A stretch of 64,000 nt of DNA from Notospermus geniculatus (lineage: Eukaryota > Nemertea > Pilidiophora > Heteronemertea > Lineidae). The stretch covers positions 136,843 to 200,842 of the forward strand of contig NMRB01000234.1 in NCBI GenBank assembly GCA_002633025.1, in the 5' to 3' direction. The notes below the pieces were generated by a model, which did no database searches, was not told where the DNA came from, and saw only the letters and a program-made list of their open reading frames with translations. The position numbers and the translations under genes are program-made. Every line of letters starts with the position of its first letter. Position 1 is the stretch's first letter. Shown here in pieces: positions 36,480-47,996 of the stretch.

Positions 36480-36858
36480 GTCTGCAGGCCGCTCCTAGTT
36501 GAGCCGCTAAGAAGACTGTAGTCAGCTCCTGGAGCCACTCACAAGACTGCAGTCAGCTCCTGGAGCCACTCGCAAGACTGCAGCCAGGTCCTGGAGCCAA
36601 CAAGACTGCAGCCAGCTCCTGGAACTGCTAACACGACTGCAGTCAGCTCCCGGAGCCATTGACAAGACTGCAGCCAGCTCCAGTAGTTGTTAAAGACTGC
36701 AATTAGCTCATGGACCCACTAAAAAGACTGCAGTCAGCTTCTAAAGCCACTAACAAGACTGGAGCCACTAACAAGTCTGCAATCAACTCCTGGGGCCACT
36801 AACAAGACTGCAGCCAGCTCCTGGAACTGTTAACAAGACTGCAGCCAGCTCCTGGAAC
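36480..36858 (+). repeat. minisatellite AAGACTGCAGCCAGCTCCTGG
   Basis: About twelve imperfect units of roughly 28-36 bp, built on AAGACTGCAGCCAGCTCC followed by TGGAGCCACTAAC. The array resumes at 38071-38120 after an inserted element. Confidence 0.85.
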
Positions 36859-38070
36859 CAGGGCTTTCATTAGGTTAGTGATAAAACCCGGAATGAAACG
36901 AAACGAAATGAAATCATCGAAATGAACGAAATGGGCCTGATTTGCATGAATTTATATTCGTTTTGGCAAGTTTTATTGTAATATCGATATTTAAGTGGTT
37001 CACATAGAATCTGCTCCGACATTGACACTTGGTTTATGCACCAACCGAATGAGTGAAGAAAACACAGAAGAAACTGGCGGCAACTTGAGGAGCACCGAAG
37101 GGAATTTCGTACATGATGTGGGCTGGCACCATTGCCCAATTATCTATAATCATCCTACGCTAAATATAGCTCCCTGACATAACACTATGCATCGAAATAA
37201 CCATCGAAATACATGTGTATGCTCTGCGTATTTACTAACGAGGAACACGTATAGACTGCATACGGTCCAGTTGTGTTTTAGTGGTTTGGCCTAATTGGTC
37301 TCATTCGGCAATTTAGTAACGAGGAACACGTATAGACTGCATACGGTCCAGTTGTGTTTTAGTGGTTTGGCCTAATTGGTCTCATTCGGCAATTTAGTAC
37401 TTTGGTACCACGATCCTCCGCTAGATGGATCTAGTAATCTATTTCTGTCATTTTCTTTGGCATTCTGATTCTTAAACATCAATTTGATTTTGTGTGGTAT
37501 GTTAATTCCCAATTTCGCTGCGAGTCCCATTTCGATCATTTCGATGATTTCATTTCGTTTCGTTTCATTCCGGGTTTTATCACTAACCCTTTCATTAAGC
37601 CTGCGTATGGCGGCTATTACGCATGTAACTACACAAATGACACAAATATAAATAACACTGAAGTCTCAAAAACGCAGGTAAATTCGATGATACGCTGATA
37701 GAGAAAGTGTGGAAGTCCCATCTGTATACTCAGTCTCTATTACGCCAGTAGGACCCCGGCTAACGCAGGTATCAAGATATTGAAAGTCGTGCATGGCCAA
37801 ATTTTCTTCAACACGCCAAATCCTCGCTAGCGGAGGTGAAAATGGAACTGGGGATTCCCTTCGCCCATGGCAACCAGACACTCCTGGCTCGAGCGCTGCA
37901 CCGACAGCAACAAACGAAGGGACGATTTGACCCCAGTAAAATATAACAAGAAGTCATGACCCCAAAAAATTGCTGGAATTCTAAAGACCCCAGCATCTTC
38001 CCCAATTGACTTCCATGAAAAAATTGTGGAAGTCATGACCCAGGTAGGGAAAAAGTTAATGAAAGCCCTG
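36859..38070. mobile_element. 1.2-kb element inserted in the minisatellite
   Basis: The ends CAGGGCTTTCATTA and TAATGAAAGCCCTG are inverted repeats. The flanks both read TGGAAC (36853-36858 and 38071-38076), consistent with a 6-bp target duplication, although the array itself is repetitive. Inside, 36867-37600 forms a foldback containing GATAAAACCCGGAATGAAAC and GAAATGAAATCATCG words, the family also seen at 51350-52034. Confidence 0.75.
37236..37397 (+). repeat. exact 81-bp tandem duplication
   Basis: The unit starts TAACGAGGAACACGTATAG. It is present at 37236-37316 and, with no difference that I can see, at 37317-37397. Confidence 0.85.
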
Positions 38071-38120
38071 TGGAACTGCTAACAAGACTGCAGCCTGCTA
38101 CTGGAGTAGTTGACAAGACT
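38071..38120 (+). repeat. continuation of the split minisatellite
   Basis: TGGAACTGCTAACAAGACTG and a following degenerate unit continue the array that stops at 36858. Confidence 0.75.
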
Positions 38121-38245
38121 GAAATGCATCCAGTGAGGTGACTCTTGATAAAGGTGATGGGCCGAGTTAAGATTGATTGACGTCCCATTTTATATTAAGC
38201 AACATTAAACTGTTAATCAGGAGAACAAATCTATCTATGTGATTA

Positions 38246-39328
38246 TTAGCTCACCGTGGTGAGCTTATACAATGGTTGTGCGTCCGTCGTCGTCCATTGT
38301 CGTCGTTGTGTTCCGTTAGCAGGGCACATTTCGTAACCGCCAGAGCTATTGATCTGAAACTTGGTACATATATACCCCTAGGTCAGATGACCCATGACAC
38401 CAAGTTTCGGTCCGATTCGACTCTTAGCTGGGCCACCAGGTGGCGGAAACCGAAAACACAAAAAGTGCAATAACTCCTGAACTAATGACTAGATCTTCTC
38501 CAAATTTTTATCATAGGTGTATCTAATAAGGATACATAACATATGTAACGGGTTTTTGATTTGACCTACTTTTCAAGGTCACAGAGGTCAAAGTTCAACA
38601 AAAGAGACGAACCTGCCACAGTTTGTCATTATTTCACCAAGCGACTTCATATCTTGCATAAACATACATTGGAGGGGTACCTTTAAAAAATACCAAGTTT
38701 AGGCCCGATTGGACATCCAATATGGCCGCCAGGTGGCGTAACCTGAAAATCAAGTAACTGCTATTACTCAGGAACAACTTGACGTGGAGTGCTCAAATTT
38801 GATATTTACGTCCCTCGAGATGACCTTTACATGCATGTCAAATTTCGGACTGATTTGACTTCCTAGATGGCCACCAGGTGGCATAACCCAAAAATCATCA
38901 AAGTGCTGTAACTCAGGAACGACTTAACCCAAAGTGCTCCAATTTGCTATGTGGCCCCCTGCAGATGACCTTGATGTGCATGTGAAGTTTCGGCCTGATC
39001 GGACATCCAGTATGGCTGCCAGGTGGCATAACCCGAAAATCATCAAAGTGCTGTAACTCAGGGACGACTTGACCCAAAGCGCTCCAATGTGCTTGCTATG
39101 TGGCCCTCTGCAGATGTCCTTTATGTGCATGTGAAGTTCTGGCCCAATCGGACATCCAATATGGCCGCCAGGTGGCATAAACCGAAAATCGTCAAAGTGC
39201 TGTAACTCAGGAACGACGTGACCCAAAGTGCACCTACTCGGGAATGACTTTACCCAGATTGCTCATCCCTCTGTCATTAGACTGTTATGTCCAACCTGGT
39301 GAGCACATGGTCCATGGACCATTTCATT
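38246..39328 (+). repeat. dispersed ~1.07 kb repeat R1, copy 2
   Basis: It begins TTAGCTCACCGTGGTGAGC and ends GGTCCATGGACCATTTCATT. It is colinear with copies 1 and 3 and has the same ladder of GCCxCCAGGTGGC words. Confidence 0.88.
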
Positions 39329-39567
39329 TTTGTAAATATTGTGGTTTCAATGGAAATTTTGAAGCTGTGTCAGGCATGCCACACTCGCAGTTTGTATGTG
39401 TATTTGTAACCCGCTCCAGGAAAAGCAGGCGCTTGTCGCAGGTGATCATCATTGGTCATCAGTTTACTCAACTATTTTCACTGCTGTCAGTGTCCACTAT
39501 TATTGTCCACCTGCAGAGATGTACATTTCACCTATTGTGTTGAAGGCCCTTATCCCTTTCCACTGTT

Positions 39568-40836
39568 GCGAATGCCGGGTTACCCTAATCTGCGTGCCAT
39601 GTGCCAAGATACACGTGCCACGTGCCATTTTTTATCAAAATTTTATAATAATTGCTGAATTGTAATTTATCAAAATTAGGTGTTGGGGTGAAGGTCGATT
39701 AGGCCTAGTGCCAAAATCTGTGAAAGTGATCAAACCCCATCATCAGCAGCACTCAGTTGCATAAGGACTCATATTGACTCATGACTACATGTAGCTTTTG
39801 AACCAAAGTAGGCCTAACGAGAAACGAAGCGAACGAAAATTTTGAAGTACCGGTACAAGCCTGGCTGGTGGCAACTTAAAGGTGCTCTAGTTTGAATTGT
39901 AAACATTACAGTTTGTTTATTTACATGGTTGATTATAATAGTATTTTTCCTCCGGACAGGTGGCAGCAGCGTGTATACCATAACATTAATGTTGTCTATT
40001 TTTATATCTATCTCGATAAATATTCTTGTAACTGAAATATATTTATGATTTTACGCTCAAAAACAAACAAAAAGTTGTGAAAGGCGAGATTTAATTCGAT
40101 TTTATCTGATTTGTTAGTACCATAAGTTGACAATAGGTGGCACACCGTAATGTTTACAATTCGAACTAGAGCACCTTTAACTGGGTTCACAAGGTGACCT
40201 CAGGGGTGGCACTCGGCCTCATTCCCACAAGCCACAGCAATCGTGTATTGGCATTATAAACACACAAGATGGCAACACATACAATAACAACCAGTGATTA
40301 ACAGTCCCATCCTTGGGAGAGAGCAGCAGTAATTAGCGCAATAATATTATGCAATATAGCATATAGATCATTGTACCTGCAGGGGTGATGCCAAGCGTGC
40401 ATGCACTTCAGTCTGCACTGTTGAGGAATGAAAGGGGTTCTGGGTTGTGGTTGTAAGGGGAGTCCATCTTGAATTGACGTATTGATGCAGTCCCTCTTGA
40501 GAACATGGGAACAGCACTGTGACTCTAAACAACTATTAAAAACATTTTTGAAATTACCGGCCCTAATTGCAAGCTTGTAAAAACCAAACTGGGGTGACTG
40601 TTAATTTTGGTCATTTCGAATACTATGAAAGGGACTTTAGCTCTGATTTGAGAGAAATGGTAGGCCTATACATGTAGCCTAATCATCTTGGAATGCAAGT
40701 CTGATAGTCTGCCTTCACCCCAACACCTAATGTTGATAAATTACAATTCAGCAAAATAAAACGGAATTTTGATAAAAAATGGCACGTGGCACGTGGAACT
40801 TGGCACGTGGCACGCAGATTAGGGTTACCCGCAAAT
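39568..40836. mobile_element. TIR element with about 125-bp arms
   Basis: The arm at about 39568-39692 (GGTTACCCTAATCTGCGTGC, then repeats of CACGTGCCA, then AACACC words) is the reverse complement of about 40711-40836. The inside contains a separate MITE (39876-40180). Confidence 0.75.
39876..40180. mobile_element. MITE AAAGGTGCTCTAGTTTGAAT, nested
   Basis: The ends TAAAGGTGCTCTAGTTTGAA and TTCGAACTAGAGCACCTTTA are complementary. It carries CAGGTGGCAGCAGC near 39957 and AATAGGTGGCACACC near 40132, which resemble CTCF-type half sites. Confidence 0.8.
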
Positions 40837-40913
40837 GCCCCACTTTTGCTAGATTGGGTCAAATTTTACACTGGCTCTATCCACGTGCATGTCTGTCTCA
40901 AAAATTTCTATTA

Positions 40914-41153
40914 GAGTTGTTGTCCATTCACAACTGTTGAAGGTCCCGAACTGTTGCTGCACATTGCAAGTATTGTCACTCTACAGTGAACTGTTTGAAC
41001 TGCCCAACAGTTATGAATAGACAACAACTCTATTAAAGTTGTTGTCTATTCATGACTGTTGAAGGTCCCAAACTGTTGCTGTACATTGCAAGTATTGTCA
41101 CCCTACAGTGAACTGTTTGAAGTGCCCAACAGTTATGAATAGACAACAACTCT
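40914..41153 (+). mobile_element. head-to-tail dimer of a 120-bp MITE
   Basis: Two near-identical units (40914-41033 and 41034-41153). Each has ends AGTTGTTGTC..ATTCA and TGAATAGACAACAACT and the interior TTGCAAGTATTGTCAC. Confidence 0.85.
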
Positions 41154-41673
41154 ATTACAGATTTATTGGAAATTTCTTGAACTTGCGCTACTAAGCCATG
41201 TCAATTGTATGACACAGCTTTGCCCTCGACTTTGTTTCCTTGTTGTCTCCGTCTGGATTTTTTCTCACTAAATCTTCATGTTATTGTCAAATTATTGTGC
41301 TTATCAAAATGGGACTTTCCGAAGATCCATTCATGGTAATGTTTTCATTGAATTTGCCGTATACTGGTAGGCTACATGAAGAAATGGGCTAGTATTTTAG
41401 AATTAATATTTACACTTACAAATATTTATATAATTTGCCCACTAACATGTACCTGGTACAAGGGGCGATATCTCTTACTTTGGCTATCATGGCTAGTACC
41501 GGTACCATGGTGTTGTCTTTCTATGGCTTGATTCGTACTTCAGACGTCGGACTCTGACGCTGGCGTCAGAAGTATGAATCTGGCTTATTTCTTCTTGCAT
41601 GTATTATTGATAGTGGTACAGAGGGAACATAGTGATGTATCCGTGAGGCTTCACTTCATTTGGATAACTGGTC

Positions 41674-42140
41674 CTACTAAATTGAGACAACAAGCGTCAA
41701 CTTGAGACAACTACCCCATAACTTGCGTTTTTCACTTATTTTTTGCCAATTAACTATGAGAAAGCTCAACTTAGGTATCTTCTGAGAGTTTGAATGCCTT
41801 TTCAGCACAGCCAACGAAGATACATGAAATTTTACATGAAATCGCGTCCACTGACTCTGCAGTACAGAGTATGGCTGCCAGTCCCTTCTGCCCCTAGCAG
41901 AGGGTGAAGGAACCAAGCCTACCTGAACTCGGCGGCCATACCATGCATATTGCAGAATTAGCGGACGCTAAAACAATGATCGATATCTTCGATGGCCGCG
42001 TTCCAAAGGCATTCAGACTCTCAGAAGATATCTAAATTGACCTTTCTCGTAGTTAATTGGCAAAAAATAAATGAAAAATCCTTGTTGACGTAAGTTATGG
42101 GCAGTTTTCTCAAGTTGACGCTGGTTGTCTCAATTTAGTA
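41674..42140. mobile_element. MITE TACTAAATTGAGACAAC
   Basis: The ends TACTAAATTGAGACAACAAG and GTTGTCTCAATTTAGTA are complementary. Further inward, GCGTCAACTTGAGA and CATAACTTGCGT also have inverted partners. The length is about 467 bp. Confidence 0.8.
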
Positions 42141-42470
42141 GGCCTACGACCCAGAACAATTCTGTGCTCACAGTTAGAGATATAGGGCTTGGTTTTTTTG
42201 GCTCCTCTGTTGAAATGTAAATTGGGTGAACTAGCCATGATGCCGGGCCATGACGCAATGTCCGTTGACTGGAAAGCATCCAGGAAGCATGGTATTGCCC
42301 CTTGTACTCTGGTAAAGTGATCGCTGGGCGGGCACAGTATTTCGTGTTATGTTAATGTTATAGGAGTATACTTCCTATATATAAATGTTGTATCACTTTA
42401 CTAGATTTTTAAATTCGGTGATGGATGGCATTGTTAGACACATGTATTTTTGGGCCTTTGGCTGCATTTT

Positions 42471-43538
42471 TTAGCTCACCGTGGTGAGCTTATACAATGG
42501 TTGTGCGTCCGTCTTCGTCCGTCGTCGTCGTCCGTCGTCCGTTAGCAGGGCACGTTTCGTAACCGCTGGAGCTATTGATCTGAAACTTGGTACATATATA
42601 CCCCTAGGTCAGATGACCCACGACACCAAGTTTCGGTCCGATCTGACTCTCAGCTTGGCCACCAGGTGGCGGAAACCAAAAACACAAAAAGTGCAATAAC
42701 TCCTGAACTAATGACTAGATCATCTCCAAATTTTTATCATAGGTGTAGCTAATAAGGATACATAACATATATAACGGGTTTTTGATTTGACCTACTTTTC
42801 AAGGTCACAGAGGTCAAAGTTCGACAAAAGTAACGAACCTGCCAAAGTTTGTCATTATTTCACCGAGCGACTTCATATCTTGCATAAACATGCATTGGAG
42901 GGGTACCTTATAAAATACCAAGTTTCGGCCCGATTGGATATCCAATATGGCCGCCAGGTGGCGTAACCTGAAAATCAAGGAAGTGCTATTACTCGGGAAC
43001 GGCTTGACGCAGAGTGCTCAAATTTGATATTTACCTCCCTCTAGATGACCTTTACATGCACGTCAAATTTCGGCCTGATTTGACTTCAAACGTGGCCACC
43101 AGGTGGCGTAACCCAAAAATCATCAAAGTGCTGTAAATCAGGAACGCCTTAACCCAAAGCGCTCCAATGTGCTATGTGGCCCCGTGCAGATGACCTTTAT
43201 GTGCATGTGAAGTTTCGGCACGATCGGACATCCAATATGGCCGCCAGGTGGCGTAACCTGAAAATCATCAAAGTGCTGTAACTCAGGAACGACTTGGACC
43301 CAAAGCGCTCCAATGTGCTATGTGGCCCGCTGCAGATGACCTTCATGTGCATGTGAAGTTCCGGCCCAATCGGACATCCAATATGGCCGCCAGGTGGCAT
43401 AAACCCAAAAATCATCAAAGTCCTACTTGAGAATGACTTGACCCAGATTGCTCATAACTGATATGTAGGCCTACCTCCCTCTGTCATTAGACTATTATGT
43501 CCAACCCGGTGAGCACATGGTCCATGGACCATTTCATT
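42471..43538 (+). repeat. dispersed ~1.07 kb repeat R1, copy 3
   Basis: TTAGCTCACCGTGGTGAGC at the start and GGTCCATGGACCATTTCATT at the end. GGCCxCCAGGTGGC words lie at about 42657, 42949, 43094, 43239 and 43385, with spacings of 292, 145, 145 and 146. Confidence 0.9.
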
Positions 43539-43794
43539 TACGGTGTTCAGTGCAGTTTTACTGATACCCAAAAACAAAACATTCCATGGTCAAATATTCC
43601 TAAACATTCCAAAGTTAATTGTTTTCGACCCCTTGTGGTATTATTCAACAGATTTTATAAGTATACTCAAGTGTGATTTTAAATGTCCTAAATGGTTGTC
43701 ATTTCATGCTATGAAGGACCATTTACCCCTGGTGTAATGATCATGTAAAGTGCCACTGTATGCATGACATGCCTCAGTATCCCTCCCCTCTGGA

Positions 43795-43985
43795 ACGAAC
43801 GTGATAAGACTGGTGTCCTGTCCAACCCAAACCAGTGGCGACACCTACACCAGACTGATACGATGTCGAAACCATAGCTGGCAAAATGGCCGCCATCCTT
43901 TTCATTGCTTGAGAGGTTCAGTGCGCTGTTTTAGCGTGACTAATCCTTCATCAAGTATCAGCAACGTACCATGCTTCAACTCGTT
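43795..43985 (-). repeat. dispersed repeat R3, copy 2 (inverted)
   Basis: The reverse complement reads GCGCACTGAAC, GAAAAGGATGGCGGCCATTT, GTTTCGACAT and GACAGGACACCAG, matching 10156-10355 and 55985-56410. Confidence 0.65.
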
Positions 43986-44727
43986 CTTTTATGTGTGGCA
44001 ACAGTCTCAATGCCTAATTGATAACAGATCATTCAAATACTAGTAGATCGATTTGAACAGTCTTGCTGAGCATGCACTGATACTAGATCATGATCAACCT
44101 CGCCACCATCAATTAGCGTTGTGGTATCTGGTGTACATTGATCACATCTGTAAACCAATAAACAAGCTTGCCTAAAGGTCAAAGGTTAAGTCGGGCACCA
44201 AACTAATGCATACAGTGGTGCTTTAACATGTTTAAAGGAGAGGGAATATCCCAAGTTACTGTATGTAGTCCATGAGTATTAAGCCTGGACATAGTTATAT
44301 CTTCCACATTCCACTATTTTTTCTAAAGTCATATCTATATACAATGGTATCTGATAAAGCTTGGAAACAGTGAAACCTTGGAAACATTGTGAAACTGCCA
44401 AAAACACTAACATAAATGAGTATCCAATAAAAAACACAAAGAACGGCACACAAAATGATATAACACGAAGGGTCACCTCTGAATTTCACAAATTTTCGAC
44501 CCCATCCGGAATCTTGCTCAGGCACTTTCTAGTCGAGCTACCAGAAGTGAAAACTTCATTTATTATCATAAATGAGTAAAAATTAAAGCTGATTAATCAA
44601 TCGTATTGTCATGTTTGTAAATGGAAGTTCAAATGCACCCCTAAATAACAAACATCGGAATTGGCACGGGACTCCGCTCTGGATTCCATGTCCATGCCAT
44701 TTTCAATTTTTGTGATTTAGAGATGCA
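43986..44727. other. gene-free stretch
   Basis: No exon is seen. Around 44365-44400 GGAAACAGTGAAACCTTGG recurs in inverted form near 45075-45110, so the block 44.36-45.11 kb may be the frame of another element. Confidence 0.4.
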
Positions 44728-44977
44728 TTTAAAGGAGTTAGACGCCGAAGTTGTAAACAAGCTGGTTTGTTTACAAATATGGTCGGCAAACTAGTTTTAT
44801 TCCTTCGTGCAGGTGGCAGCACCCGTGATCATTAGACTGGTTCCCGGTCCGATGCAACTCACTCGCGATACTTCACGTCAGTACATATCACCGGCAATAG
44901 GTGGCAGCACCGCAGGCGTCCGTGGATAGAGAACCAGTGAGTGAGTGTTTACAACTTCGGCGTCTAACTCCTTTAAA
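44728..44977. mobile_element. MITE TTTAAAGGAGTTAGACGCC
   Basis: The ends TTTAAAGGAGTTAGACGCCG and its complement enclose 250 bp. The inner words GTGCAGGTGGCAGCACC (about 44809) and AATAGGTGGCAGCACCGC (about 44896) resemble CTCF-type sites. The layout is like that of the MITE at 39876-40180. Confidence 0.8.
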
Positions 44978-45120
44978 CTGCTAATATGACAGTACCAATA
45001 ATGATCAGCTTGTATTCTTTACCGATTTATTTTAGTGTTTTTACTAGTTTCGCAAGCGTTTCCAAGGATTTCTGACTGTTTCCAAGGTTTCACTCTTTCC
45101 AAGCTTCATCACATACCATA

Positions 45121-45484
45121 TACAATACTGTATTCTCGTGCCATTAGCGACCAGTATGCGCCATTTTCTGGTAGTAATATATGCACAGCCGGGTTTGGCG
45201 TTTGTCAACAGGCCCGCCCAGAGACCAGCCGACCAAAGCTCGTCATTTGAGGTAACCATAATCGAGTAAGGACTGGTGTATACTTGGTCACGGACGGTCA
45301 GTGGCATGAAACTGATCACAGGTTTCCAAAGCGTGAATGTGCACACACATGGTTACCTCAAATGACGAGCGTTGGTTGGCTGGTCTCTGGGCGGGCCTAT
45401 TGACAAATGCCAAACCCGGCTGTGCATATATTACTACCAGAAAATGGCGCATACTGGTCGCTAATGGCACGAGAATACAGTATA
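45121..45484. mobile_element. foldback with about 137-bp arms
   Basis: 45121-45257 is nearly the exact reverse complement of 45350-45484 (for example GCCATTAGCGACCAGTATGC and its partner). About 90 bp lie between the arms. Confidence 0.85.
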
Positions 45485-45847
45485 TACAATGTATACATAA
45501 TGTAGACCTACTACTGAACGTTTGGGCCAACATGATATTTTTGACTTCAAAGGTAGTTTGATGCCTAATGGTTGTGCAGTCAATGTGTCATGAGTTGAGC
45601 AGTTAGTTTGTGTTTTCAAGGAAAGATGGCAGCACAGATGTTGAAAAAGTTTAATAAGAATTGGTGTTACCAAGGCCTTGTGGTATTATTGTTGGTTTGT
45701 TGTTTTTCTTATGTGTCACTCTGTATTGCCCCCACGCTGCATGTGTTTGCAGGCTTGACTCTTGATGTTGTTCTAACACTCCACACACTTGTAGCAGGCC
45801 TTTCAATTACATAGAATTGGTTGGTTGTTGAGACCTTATATTTCTTA

Positions 45848-46722
45848 AGGGGGTTTACAAGATTCAACTTCTTGAATGCTGTGAAAGTTGAAGCGTGTTG
45901 GACATTGTTGAAACCTCTTGAACCGTCTAAACCCCCTTTTAACAGCTTTCAACAAGTTGCCAAAATAGCTTCATGTTCCTATTTCTGGCAACATGTTGAA
46001 AGGGGGTTTAACGGTTCAACAGCTTTCAACAGTGTTCAGTGTTCAACATTCAACACCGTTCAACAAATGTTGAACCGTGTAAACCCCCTTTACAGGCGGG
46101 TGTACACGATTTAACATGTTGAAAGCTGAAAGGTGTTGAACGTTGTCAAAATAGCTTCATGTTCCTATTTCTGGCAACATTTTGAACGCTGTTGAAAGGC
46201 CGTGTTGAAAGGAGGTTAAGACGGTTCAACAGGTTTCAACAACATTCAACAGCTTTCAGCATTCAACACCTTTCAACAATTGTTGAACCATGTAAACGGG
46301 CCTTTACACAATTCAACTTTTGTTGAAAGTTGAAAGGTGTTGAACGTTGTTGAACCGTCTAAACACCTCTTTCAACAGGTCTTTCAACAAGTTGCCAGAA
46401 ATAGGAACATGAAGCTATTTTTAATAGTAACTTGTTGAAAGCTGTTGAAAGACCTCTGTTGCAGGTGTTGAAAGGGGTGTTCAGACGGGTCAACGGGTTT
46501 CAACAACGTTCAACAGCTTTCAACAAATGTTGAAAGGTGTTGAACGTTGAAAGGTGTTGAACGTTGTTGAAAGCTGTTGAACCGTCTAACCCCTTTTCAA
46601 CACCGTCTTCCAACAGCTTTCAACACCTGTTGAAGCCTGTTGAACCGTCTGTACATAGCTTGTTGAAAGCATCATGACGTTCAACACCTTTCAACAAATG
46701 TTGAACCGTGTAAACCGTGTGG
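45848..46722. repeat. GTTGAA/TTCAAC word-saturated element
   Basis: Dozens of TTCAACA and TGTTGAA words occur in both orientations, broken by GGGGTTTACA- and TGTAAACC-type end pieces. A conserved core ATAGCTTCATGTTCCTATTT is seen at about 45966 and 46148, and inverted at about 46400. It appears to be several related foldback units run together. Confidence 0.8.
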
Positions 46723-47089
46723 GCACACCTCGTGCTGGTGGAACAGCACTATTTCTGCCCAAATTTACAACCAAGTCACGTTCCTATTTCACGTACAAAG
46801 TGTTGCCTGGACACTTTATGGAAGAATACAATCTCGAACAAGTTTGATTTTGAGCAGTTTACTCTAATTTGAGCTCACTTTTGACCAGTTATATTTTGGG
46901 CACATGTCAAATTCACCAGGGCCTTCTACTACGGCCTAGCCACCATGTAATTGAAAGGCCGCCTGTGTAGGTGCAGATCATGAACTATGAATTCTTTTTC
47001 ATGCCAGGTGTAACCGACGATGTCGGTATCATTTCCCCTAAAATGCTGGTAAATGTTTGTTATTTAGTTCCAAAAATTTATTTTTCCTC
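46723..47089. other. gene-free stretch
   Basis: No feature is seen. Confidence 0.4.
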
Positions 47090-47580
47090 TGATGAGTTAA
47101 GGAAAACTTAATTTTAACTTGTACATGTAGATTTTATCTTTTCCTCTCGATAAATTGAGCAAGAATTAGTGACTCAATTCAAGTCCTTGTGGTGGATAGA
47201 ATTACTGATTTATTCCAAGAAATTTATCATTTCCTCTTGATGAGTTCGGCAAGAATTAGTGGTTTAGTTAAAGAAATTTAGTCATTTCCTTGTAATGGAA
47301 TAAACAAGAATTATGATTTAGTTCAAGAAATTTGTCATTTCCTCTTGATGCAATAAACAAGATTTGTGATTTAGTTAAAGAAATTCAGTCATTTCCTTGT
47401 AATGGAATAAACAAGAATTATGACTTAGTTTAAGATATTTATCATTTCCTCTTGATACAATAAACAAGAATTCATAAATTATTGATTTAGTTCAAGAAAT
47501 TTATCATTTCTCTTGATGCAATAAACACGAATTATGCCTGCTGATTTACTTAAGAAATTTGTCATTTCCCTTGATATGGT
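47090..47580 (+). repeat. minisatellite of roughly 57-bp units
   Basis: Imperfect tandem units contain TTAGTTCAAGAAATTTATCA, TTTCCTCTTGATG and AATAAACAAGAATTA. About eight are visible. Confidence 0.8.
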
Positions 47581-47996
47581 GATCTCTTGAGTCCCAATAT
47601 TTGACGGTAGATGTCGTCATGGGAATGTGGACTGGAGCGGGAAAACCCTTCCACGTAGTATTTCCATTCGGAAGTTCGAAAGCAGCACTCAGCTGCAGTG
47701 AAGTGGGATTTTTCACAAACAGAACAATTGACGTGCTGAAGGTGACGGACGCACTTGACAGGCAGGCATATCGGAAACCAATGATGTTTATCATAATATT
47801 ATATTTCTGGTACTTGACCGGGTGTTTGCTTTTGACCTGGGAAATGACCTTGTCTGGGGGTAGCTCCGCAGTCTGTCTCCCCATCAGGTGAATTTAAGTG
47901 GTGTAGCAGTTGCAGTGGTCCCTAAGATTGACTGGCGAAATAGGCCCAAACCACAGCTTGGCAACAGGAGACGCACACGTCCCATAAATGCACCCT
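47581..47996. other. gene-free stretch with unassigned frames
   Basis: Open frames of 96 codons (plus, 47601-47891) and 112 codons (minus, 47546-47884) overlap each other. Neither resembles a known family or shows splice support. Confidence 0.25.

Noticed and set aside
47546-47891. Overlapping frames of 112 and 96 codons
   Set aside because: They overlap on opposite strands, have no domain, and sit between a minisatellite and a MITE.
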